From NCBI GenBank assembly GCA_003152555.1, contig PMAL01000043.1:41585-50110 (forward strand): DNA of 8,526 nucleotides, in the 5' to 3' direction. How positions within the stretch are numbered: position 1 is the stretch's first letter; every line of letters starts with the position of its first letter. Under the pieces are notes generated by a model, which saw only the letters and a list, made by a program, of their open reading frames with translations, ran no database searches and was not told the origin of the DNA. Source of the stretch: Acidimicrobiaceae bacterium. Lineage in GTDB: Bacteria; Actinomycetota; Acidimicrobiia; Acidimicrobiales; RAAP-2. The position numbers were made by a program, and so were the translations under genes. Below, piece after piece: positions 1 through 5,479 of the stretch.

Positions 1-972
1 ACCGTGCGCAACAAAGTGGGTGAGGTCCGCGACGGACTGAGCGCACTGTTCAATTTGCCCGAGGGCTACGAAGTATTGCTCGGCAATGGCGGCACGACCT
101 GCTTCTGGGACGCCGCGACCTTTCACCTGATTGAGAGCCAAAGTCAGCACCTCAGTTTCGGCGAGTTCTCTTCTAAATTCGCCTCCGCGGTAAAGCAAGC
201 GCCCCATCTGAAGGACCCCCAGATCATCACCAGTGACGTGGGCAGTCACCCCACTGCCCAGGCCGATGACTCTGTCGACCTCTACGCGCTGACCCACAAC
301 GAGACGTCGACCGGCGTGATGATGGAGATCGAACGTCCCTCAGGCGCCACGGGCCTCGTGGCCGTCGACGCCACGTCGGGCGCGGGCGGTCTGATGGTCG
401 ATCCGACACAATTTGACTGCTACTACTTCGCGCCCCAGAAGTCATTCGCATCCGACGGAGGGTTGTGGCTGGCCATCTGCTCGCCCGCCGCCATTGAGCG
501 CATTGAGCAGATCTCAGCGTCGGACCGTTGGACGCCGGCCTTCTTCGACCTCAAGATCGCGCTCGACAACTCGCGGCTCAATCAGACGTACAACACCCCG
601 GCGTTGGCGACCATCCACATGCTTTCCTCGCAAGTCAAGTGGATGAACGACAATGGCGGACTGGAATTCTCCGCGGGCCGGTCCCAGCGATCCGCGCAGA
701 TCCTCTATACGTGGGCTGAAGCCTCGGGATTCGCGACGCCATTTGTGGCGAACCCCCAGCATCGGTCGAACGTGGTGGGCACCATTGACTTCGCCGACGA
801 CGTAGACGCCAACGCCATCGCCACGATACTTCGGGCCAACGGCATCGTTGACACCGACCCCTACCGCAAATTGGGTCGGAACCAACTGCGCGTCGCGATG
901 TTTCCGAGCGTCGACCCCGACGACGTCGCCTCACTGTGCGCGTGCATCAACTTCATCGTGGGCAATCTCTAA
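1..972 (+). CDS. serC: Phosphoserine aminotransferase (SerC), 5'-truncated by window edge
   Basis: This enzyme is a PLP-dependent aminotransferase of the serine pathway; it converts 3-phosphohydroxypyruvate and glutamate to O-phosphoserine and 2-oxoglutarate in the cytoplasm. The frame is open from base 1 and gives 323 residues to TAA. The mycobacterial-type protein is about 375 residues, so roughly 50 N-terminal residues lie outside the window and the GTG at base 4 is an internal Val codon. In the visible fragment (first Thr = 1) I see GNGG near 28-31, HNETSTG at 99-105, DATSGAGG at 123-130, and APQK with the presumed PLP-binding lysine at 147, followed by SFASDGGLW. The C-terminal GIVDTDPYRKLGRNQLRVAM stretch matches the small domain of the family. 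The gene converges on the asparaginase-like gene with only 4 bp between stop codons and no visible terminator. Confidence 0.96.
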   Translation, partial: TVRNKVGEVRDGLSALFNLPEGYEVLLGNGGTTCFWDAATFHLIESQSQHLSFGEFSSKFASAVKQAPHLKDPQIITSDVGSHPTAQADDSVDLYALTHNETSTGVMMEIERPSGATGLVAVDATSGAGGLMVDPTQFDCYYFAPQKSFASDGGLWLAICSPAAIERIEQISASDRWTPAFFDLKIALDNSRLNQTYNTPALATIHMLSSQVKWMNDNGGLEFSAGRSQRSAQILYTWAEASGFATPFVANPQHRSNVVGTIDFADDVDANAIATILRANGIVDTDPYRKLGRNQLRVAMFPSVDPDDVASLCACINFIVGNL

Positions 973-976
973 CGAG

Positions 977-1933
977 TTAACTTGCGAACTGAGTTCGAGC
1001 GTAAATCTCTGGCTCGGTGCTGTTGGTCGTCATGACGTTGTACGTCGAACCGCCCTGGGTTGCCGCGCCCGCGTGGCGACCATCGGGCGTCAAGCACAGG
1101 GTGCGCAACTCCGATCGATAGATATCGGGCAGCAGCGAGGCTTCTCTCAGCATCAAGCCGCACGCCTCCGCCGGTTCCTCGCCGTGCGCGAGACTGTCGA
1201 CGACCATTTTCGCCCCCACAATCCGCATGCTCAACTCGCCCCGGCCCGTGCAAGCGGCGCCACCGTAGCGAAGGTCGCAGTAGTTGCCACTACCGGGCAG
1301 CGCGGAGTCACCAACTCGACCCGGATACTTCCACGGGTAACCGCTCGTCGACACGCCGACCACCATCTCACCGTCCTCGTCGAGGGCAATTACATTCACG
1401 GTGCCCCACGGGCCGTCGAACGGGAGGAAGCGCCTGACCATCTCCGTCGCGGCGATGCGGTAGCGGTCATCACCCGGAACGGCGTCAGTATTCTCACCCT
1501 CCACTGATTCGCTCGACGCCACTAACGCCGCGCGAAAAATCTGCATGGCTTCATCGGTCAATAGCTCCGCGCGCACGAAGCCCTGTTCCTCCGCGAATAG
1601 CTCCGCCCCCTCGCCCACCAGTAATGAGTGCTGCGGTAGTTTCTCCAACACGGCGCGCGCAATCGAAATGGGATTCGGAAAATTGCGCACGGCGCCGACC
1701 GCACCGAAGGCCCGACTGGAGCCCACCATGATCGACGCATCGAGTTCCACTTCGCCCCGTGCATTGGGCAGTCCACCGGTACCGATGTAGTGGTCGTCCA
1801 GATTGTCTTCGCAGGCGCGCAGTGTTACCTCGACCGCGTCGAGCGCGCTCGCGCCCTGGCGCAGGAGATCCATCCCGAGCGCCAGACCGGCCTCACTGCG
1901 TTCGCTGCCGATGATCACTGGTCCACTAGTCAC
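977..1933 (-). CDS. Ntn-hydrolase asparaginase family 2 (glycosylasparaginase / isoaspartyl peptidase-like)
   Basis: The protein has 318 residues. The family is made as a precursor that cuts itself before a threonine, giving alpha and beta chains; members hydrolyse GlcNAc-Asn, beta-aspartyl peptides or asparagine. The N-terminal half carries DAVE (32-35), YIGTGGLPN (49-57) and GEVELDASIM (60-69). The predicted nucleophile is Thr178 in PWGT-VNV, so cleavage would give about 177 + 141 residues. Other active-site positions are present: Thr196 in STSG, Arg206 and Asp209 in GRVGDS, Thr229-Gly230 in ACTGRGE. No signal peptide is visible, so it is probably cytoplasmic, unlike lysosomal or periplasmic glycosylasparaginases. 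The nucleophile is preceded by Gly, as in type III asparaginases, whereas the glycosylasparaginases I know have Asp there. Substrate is therefore uncertain. The GTG start has a purine-rich GAAAGAGA about 8 bases upstream. It lies 65 bp behind ilvC with no terminator, so it may be the last gene of the ilv unit. Confidence 0.9.
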   Translation of the reverse strand: MTSGPVIIGSERSEAGLALGMDLLRQGASALDAVEVTLRACEDNLDDHYIGTGGLPNARGEVELDASIMVGSSRAFGAVGAVRNFPNPISIARAVLEKLPQHSLLVGEGAELFAEEQGFVRAELLTDEAMQIFRAALVASSESVEGENTDAVPGDDRYRIAATEMVRRFLPFDGPWGTVNVIALDEDGEMVVGVSTSGYPWKYPGRVGDSALPGSGNYCDLRYGGAACTGRGELSMRIVGAKMVVDSLAHGEEPAEACGLMLREASLLPDIYRSELRTLCLTPDGRHAGAATQGGSTYNVMTTNSTEPEIYARTQFAS

Positions 1934-1998
1934 GTGGTGTCTCTTTCAACGTCACGACCGCACCTGACATTCTCGAAGCAACTCTGGGCGCCCGTCCG
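1934..1998 (-). other. ilvC to asparaginase-like gene intergenic spacer (65 bp)
   Basis: The spacer contains GGGCGCCC (near the ilvC end) but no stem followed by a T-run in the minus-strand direction. Readthrough from ilvC into the asparaginase-like gene is therefore plausible. The last 14 bases before the GTG, GAAAGAGACACCAC, resemble GAAAGATGACCAC before the ilvC ATG. No -10 box of the spacing seen at ilvD was found. Confidence 0.45.
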
Positions 1999-3033
1999 CT
2001 AGTCGGTGTCGCCACCCGAGATATCACTGACCTTCTGCTTGCCTGCGGAAACGAAGGGCATCATTTCACGAAGATTCTTGCCGATCTCTTCGATGGGGTG
2101 TTTCTTGCCGGCGTCGCGGAGCTCGCGGTAGCGGGGACGGCCGATCTCATTTTCCTTCACCCATTCGGCGGCGAACGAGCCGTCCTGAATTTCGGTGAGA
2201 ATCTTCTTCATCTCTGCCTTCACGTCGGCGTTGATGACACGAGGGCCACGAGTGAGGTCACCGTATTCGGCGGTGTCCGAGACACTGAAGCGCATGCCGG
2301 TGATGCCCTCTTCGTACATCAGGTCGACTATCAGCTTCAGTTCGTGCAAGCATTCGAAGTACGCGCTTTCGGGCTGGTAGCCGGCTTCGACAAGGGTCTC
2401 GTAACCGGCTCGCACCAAGGCCGTTACGCCTCCGCACAGCACGGCCTGCTCGCCGAAGAGGTCGGTTTCCGTTTCCTCGGTGAAGGTCGTTTCGAGCACG
2501 CCGGCCCGGGTCGCGCCGATGCCGTGCGCGTATGCCAGCGCGATGTCGTGTGCGTGACCGGTGGCGTCGTGGTGGACCGCGATCAACGAAGGAACGCCCC
2601 CGCCCTCTAGGTACGTGCGGCGAACGAGGTGGCCCGGACCCTTGGGCGCGACCATCGCGACGTCGACATCGTCGGGTGGGTTGATGAGATTGAAACGGAT
2701 GTTAAATCCGTGCGCGAACAGGAGACACTTGCCCGCGCTCAGCTGCGGCGCGATGTCGACGTCGTAGGTGCGCTTCTGTTCGGTGTCGGGCACCAACACC
2801 ATGATGACGTCCGCCTCGGCGCAGGCGTCGGCGATGCTCAACACGCGTAGTCCCGCGTCTTCGGCCTTGATCACGGACTTGGACTCCGCACGAAGTCCCA
2901 CCCGCACGTCGTAGCCGCCGTCGTGCAGGTTGAGCGCGTGCGCGTGGCCCTGGGACCCGTAACCCAAGATCGCGATCTTCTTGGCCTTCAGTAGGTCGGG
3001 CTGGGCGTCTTTTTCGTAGTACATCTTGGTCAT
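1999..3033 (-). CDS. ilvC: Ketol-acid reductoisomerase, class I (short form)
   Basis: IlvC catalyses Mg-dependent alkyl migration and NADPH reduction of acetolactate or acetohydroxybutyrate to the dihydroxy acids, the second shared step of valine and isoleucine synthesis. The 344-residue length is typical of the class I short form. The Rossmann domain shows GYGSQGHAHA at 24-33. The following loop, with Arg48, Ser51 and Ser53, is of the NADPH-preferring type. His108 and Lys131 (AMVAPKGPG) are in the usual places. The C-terminal knotted domain has the metal ligands Asp191 and Glu195 (TDLFGEQ) and Glu227 and Glu231 (ECLHELK), with Ser252 in FSVSDTAEYGD. The ATG is chosen because it starts at the conserved N-terminus and has AGAAAGA about 8 bases upstream. 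It follows ilvN by 24 bp and is almost certainly on the same mRNA. Confidence 0.98.
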   Translation of the reverse strand: MTKMYYEKDAQPDLLKAKKIAILGYGSQGHAHALNLHDGGYDVRVGLRAESKSVIKAEDAGLRVLSIADACAEADVIMVLVPDTEQKRTYDVDIAPQLSAGKCLLFAHGFNIRFNLINPPDDVDVAMVAPKGPGHLVRRTYLEGGGVPSLIAVHHDATGHAHDIALAYAHGIGATRAGVLETTFTEETETDLFGEQAVLCGGVTALVRAGYETLVEAGYQPESAYFECLHELKLIVDLMYEEGITGMRFSVSDTAEYGDLTRGPRVINADVKAEMKKILTEIQDGSFAAEWVKENEIGRPRYRELRDAGKKHPIEEIGKNLREMMPFVSAGKQKVSDISGGDTD

Positions 3034-3057
3034 GTGGTCATCTTTCTAATTGTTCGA

Positions 3058-3603
3058 CTAGGTGGCTGAAGCGATTTTTCCAAGTCTAGGGAGTGCCACA
3101 CGACCGGTCCGGTGCAGTTCTAACTTCGAGTAGCTCTCGAGGGCGCGTTCGAGATCGTCACAGCCCCCGGGCGTGCCCGCCAGCATCACGGTGACCGACG
3201 TCGCGTCGACGTCAATGATCGCGGCGCCCGCGTTGGCAATGACGTCGAGCAAGGTGGTCCGATTGTCAACGTCAGTCTTGATAGTCGCGAGCAACAACTC
3301 GCGCTCGACCGCGTTCTTCGGCGCGAGATCGGTGATGGCGACCACGTTCACCAGCTTGTCCAACTGACCGACGATCTGCTCCAGCGGCGTTGACTCCGCG
3401 TCCACCACAATCGTGACCCGCGAGAATCGCGCGTCACTCTCCGCCGGGGCCACCGCTAACGAGTAGATATTGAAACCTCGACGGGCGAACAGTCCGGCCA
3501 CGCGCGCCAGCACGCCCGGTTTGTTCTCGACCAGCACCGACAAGATGTGCAGGCGAATGGGCGTGTGGTCGGTAACGCCGAGATACGGCTCAGGAGGCGT
3601 CAC
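3058..3603 (-). CDS. ilvN: Acetolactate synthase small (regulatory) subunit
   Basis: This is the regulatory subunit of acetohydroxyacid synthase; in the family it raises the activity of IlvB and mediates feedback inhibition, usually by valine. The protein has 181 residues. An ACT domain spans about residues 17-92, with ENKPGVLARVAGLFARRGFN (26-45) forming the canonical effector-binding loop and first helix. The C-terminal small-subunit domain covers about 97-175, with the RELLLATIK stretch at 101-109. The start is GTG and overlaps the ilvB stop by four bases (GTGA), which indicates translational coupling and equal supply of the subunits. The first 15 or so residues are a short non-conserved extension. 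Two genus-dependent names exist (ilvN, ilvH); ilvN is used here because of the ilvB-N-C order. Confidence 0.97.
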   Translation of the reverse strand: MTPPEPYLGVTDHTPIRLHILSVLVENKPGVLARVAGLFARRGFNIYSLAVAPAESDARFSRVTIVVDAESTPLEQIVGQLDKLVNVVAITDLAPKNAVERELLLATIKTDVDNRTTLLDVIANAGAAIIDVDATSVTVMLAGTPGGCDDLERALESYSKLELHRTGRVALPRLGKIASAT

Positions 3604-5312
3604 TGCGCGTCTCTATAGGACTGGTAGGTCATGATGTCGTCGTTGCTGGCACCGGCCGCGACCATGGGAAAGACCTTCTCTGACGCGTCGGTACGGAAAT
3701 CAATCACGACCGGCACGTCATTGATCTTGTTCGCTTCGTCAATGACGTCGTCCATCTCCTTGGGATTCGTTGCGCGCAGTCCCGCGCAGCCCATGGCTTC
3801 GGCCCACTTGACGTAGTCGGGCAAGTCGGCCGAAAGGTACACCTGGCTGTAGCGCTCGTCGTAGAACATCTCCTGCCACTGGCGCACCATGCCCAGGTTG
3901 GCGTTGTTCAGAATCGCGACCTTGATCGGAACGCCTTGCGAGCGGGCCGTGACCATCTCTTGAGCCGTCATCTGGAAGCAGCCATCGCCGTCGATGCACC
4001 ACACGGTCTTGTCGGGCCGTCCCACCTTGGCGCCAATTGCTGCTGGCACACCAAAGCCCATCGTGCCGGCACCGCCCGAATTGATGAAGGTGCCGGGCTC
4101 TTCAAATTTCCAGTGCTGCGCCGCCCACATCTGGTGCTGACCCACACCCGCGGTCACGATGGTGCCCGGCTCAGCGCGCTTGGCAATTGACTCAATCACG
4201 TGCTGGGGACGCAGTGGACCCGTGAGTTCCGGTTCGGCGAAGGCGAGCGGATACTGCTCCTGCCATCCGTGCAGTTCCTTCCACCAGGCGTCGAGTGACT
4301 TGGGCGTCGCGCTCGACGCGTCGAGGGCTCGCAGCACGGCCGCGACATTGCTTTGGATCGCGACGTCCGCCCGGCGGACCTTGTTGAATTCGGCCGGGTC
4401 AATGTCGACATGAATGACCTTGGCGTTCGCGGCAAAGGTGCTGATCTTGCCGGTGACGCGGTCGTCAAAACGCGCGCCCAGTGAGATCAGCAGGTCGCAA
4501 CGTTGAATCGCAGTGACGGCCGGGTACATGCCGTGCATGCCGGGCATGCCGAGGTGCAGGTCGTGCGAGTCGGGAAAGGCGCCGCGCGCCATCAAGGTGG
4601 TCACGACCGGCATGTTGGTGCGTTCCGCGAAGGCAAGCAGCTCGGGCGAGGCTTTTGACTTCAAGGTACCGCCGCCCACGTAGAGCACCGGTCGCTGCGA
4701 CTGGCTGATGAGCTCGACGGCTCGCGCGACGGCCTCTTCGTCGAGTAACACTTCGGGGTGGTAGCCGGGAAGGTCGAACTCTTCAATCGTCGAGGGGTAC
4801 CACCACTCCATCTTGGACTGGCTGACGTCCTTGGGCACGTCGATCAACACTGGTCCGGGGCGGCCCGTGGTCGCCAGGTGGAAGGCGGCCGCGACGGCGC
4901 GTGGCAACTCTTGTGCCGACTGCACCAAGAAATTGTGCTTGGTGATGCCCATCGTGATGCCGGTGATGTCGCACTCCTGAAACGCGTCAGTGCCGATGGA
5001 ACCGGTCGCTACTTGACCAGTGATGACGACGATCGGCGTTGAGTCCATGTGCGCGTTGCCAATCGGCGTGACGATATTGGTTGCTCCCGGTCCACTGGTG
5101 ACAATGGCAACACCGGGACGGCCAGTCGCCAATGCGTAGCCTTCGGCCATGTGGCCGGCACCCTGCTCGTGGCGTACAAGAATGTGGCGAATGCTGGAGT
5201 CCAGCAGAGGGTCATAGACGGGCAGAATCGCGCCGCCGGGCAGCCCGAATACGGTATCGACGCCCTGTTGTTCCAAACTCTTGATGAGTGCTTCGGCTCC
5301 AGTGAGTTGCAC
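3600..5312 (-). CDS. ilvB: Acetolactate synthase large (catalytic) subunit
   Basis: This is the ThDP- and FAD-dependent catalytic subunit that condenses pyruvate with pyruvate or 2-oxobutyrate, the committed step of branched-chain amino-acid synthesis. At 570 residues it lacks the N-terminal extension of some actinobacterial homologues and begins almost at the conserved core. Residues 21-32 hold VFGLPGGAILPV, and the catalytic Glu49 lies in VRHEQGAGHMAEGYA. FAD-domain motifs include RFDDRVTGK (281-289). The ThDP/Mg motif runs from GDG (442-444) to Asn470 in ILNNANLGM. Trp479 in GMVRQWQ is the conserved active-site channel tryptophan. The GTG start is preceded by AAAAAAGGAA, a good ribosome site with about 5 bases of spacing. 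Upstream lies the leader peptide and attenuator, so expression should depend on Ile/Val supply. Its stop overlaps ilvN. Confidence 0.98.
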   Translation of the reverse strand: MQLTGAEALIKSLEQQGVDTVFGLPGGAILPVYDPLLDSSIRHILVRHEQGAGHMAEGYALATGRPGVAIVTSGPGATNIVTPIGNAHMDSTPIVVITGQVATGSIGTDAFQECDITGITMGITKHNFLVQSAQELPRAVAAAFHLATTGRPGPVLIDVPKDVSQSKMEWWYPSTIEEFDLPGYHPEVLLDEEAVARAVELISQSQRPVLYVGGGTLKSKASPELLAFAERTNMPVVTTLMARGAFPDSHDLHLGMPGMHGMYPAVTAIQRCDLLISLGARFDDRVTGKISTFAANAKVIHVDIDPAEFNKVRRADVAIQSNVAAVLRALDASSATPKSLDAWWKELHGWQEQYPLAFAEPELTGPLRPQHVIESIAKRAEPGTIVTAGVGQHQMWAAQHWKFEEPGTFINSGGAGTMGFGVPAAIGAKVGRPDKTVWCIDGDGCFQMTAQEMVTARSQGVPIKVAILNNANLGMVRQWQEMFYDERYSQVYLSADLPDYVKWAEAMGCAGLRATNPKEMDDVIDEANKINDVPVVIDFRTDASEKVFPMVAAGASNDDIMTYQSYRDAQ

Positions 5313-5337
5313 AATGTTCCTTTTTTATCCAGATAAA

Positions 5338-5368
5338 CAAAAAGGCCTCCCTTTTTTGGGAGGCCTCC
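5338..5368 (-). terminator. Intrinsic terminator of the ilvB attenuator
   Basis: Read on the minus strand, AGGCCTCCC (5366-5358) and GGGAGGCCT (5351-5343) form a perfect 9-bp GC-rich stem around a loop of six A (5357-5352). Two further G-U pairs are possible at the base. A U-rich run UUUUUGUUU follows directly. On the plus strand no T-run follows the hairpin in the exit direction, so it should act only on minus-strand transcription. It ends about 25 bases before the ilvB GTG and is downstream of a leader ORF, so it is a regulated attenuator and not the end of ilvD alone. Confidence 0.93.
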
Positions 5369-5397
5369 GATAACGCACTCGTGTGTCTACCGGCGGC
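5363..5397 (-). promoter_or_regulatory. Candidate antiterminator helix of the ilvB attenuator
   Basis: Minus-strand RNA segment GCCGCCGGUAG (5397-5387) can pair with UUAUCGGAGGC (5373-5363): 10 of 11 positions pair (seven Watson-Crick on the GC side and middle, plus G-U pairs, one G-A mismatch), with a 13-base loop. The 3' arm includes AGGC from the 5' arm of the terminator (5366-5363), so the two helices exclude each other. The 5' arm is the last codons and the stop of the leader ORF. A ribosome at the stop would cover it, while one stalled on the Val codons would leave most of it free. The pairing was found by eye; no folding energy was computed. Confidence 0.7.
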
Positions 5398-5437
5398 TAT
5401 TGCCTACTACTACCGGAATGGCACGAATGGACGTCAC
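5387..5437 (-). CDS. Branched-chain amino-acid leader peptide upstream of ilvB
   Basis: This is a 16-codon ORF, GTG to TAG, reading MTSIRAIPVVVGNSRR. Five of its 16 residues are regulatory amino acids: Ile4, Ile7 and three consecutive Val (9-11), all GTA. It has no Leu. Ribosome stalling at these codons when charged tRNA-Ile or tRNA-Val is short would favour the antiterminator and let RNA polymerase reach ilvB. The pattern (MT, I, R, then VVV, Arg-rich end) resembles the published leader of the Corynebacterium glutamicum ilvBNC operon as I recall it. An in-frame TAG lies four codons upstream and no other usual start codon is available. A purine run AAAGGG ends only one base before the GTG, too close for a normal ribosome site, so the transcript is probably leaderless. 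The peptide itself is unlikely to have a function. Confidence 0.87.
   Translation of the reverse strand: MTSIRAIPVVVGNSRR
5390..5416 (-). promoter_or_regulatory. Possible 1:2 (pause/protector) hairpin over the Val codons
   Basis: In the leader RNA, CCGG (5416-5413) can pair with CCGG (5393-5390) and GGC (5404-5402) with GCC (5397-5395) around an AAUA loop. The helix is interrupted by an asymmetric internal loop of eight bases against one. It would sequester the 5' arm of the antiterminator when no ribosome translates the leader. The motif CCGGTAG occurs at both ends of the segment (5416-5410 and 5393-5387). The pairing is weaker than the terminator and antiterminator helices. Confidence 0.4.
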
Positions 5438-5443
5438 GCCCTT

Positions 5444-5473
5444 TATCTAAGCACACGTGAGACGTCGACACAA
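5444..5473 (-). promoter_or_regulatory. Probable promoter of the ilvB leader transcript
   Basis: On the minus strand TTAGATA lies 6-7 bases upstream of the leader GTG, giving a transcription start at or next to the start codon. TTGTGT (5473-5468), 17 bases further upstream, is the best -35 candidate and matches TTGACA only in its first three bases. The hexamer is a weak match in either register (TTAGAT or TAGATA). Its support comes from the position, the absence of a usable ribosome site, and the same spacing at ilvD and the MMPL gene. It overlaps the space just after the ilvD stop. Confidence 0.5.
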
Positions 5474-5479
5474 GCAGAA

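Noticed and set aside
848..1507. 219-codon plus-strand open frame across the end of serC and the asparaginase-like gene
   Set aside because: It overlaps serC in another frame and lies antisense to a gene with clear family motifs; its composition is low-complexity Arg/Thr/Ala/His as expected of a GC-rich shadow frame.
1991..2000. GGGCGCCC palindrome just after ilvC as a terminator
   Set aside because: It is a short self-complementary sequence with no loop and no following T-run on the minus strand.
2098..2610. 170-codon plus-strand open frame antisense to ilvC
   Set aside because: It lies wholly inside ilvC on the opposite strand. Codon bias in GC-rich genes often leaves such frames open, and no motif or ribosome site supports it.
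5313..5479. T-box riboswitch upstream of ilvB
   Set aside because: No T-box sequence or specifier stem is seen, the gap is too short, and a Val/Ile leader ORF already explains the terminator.
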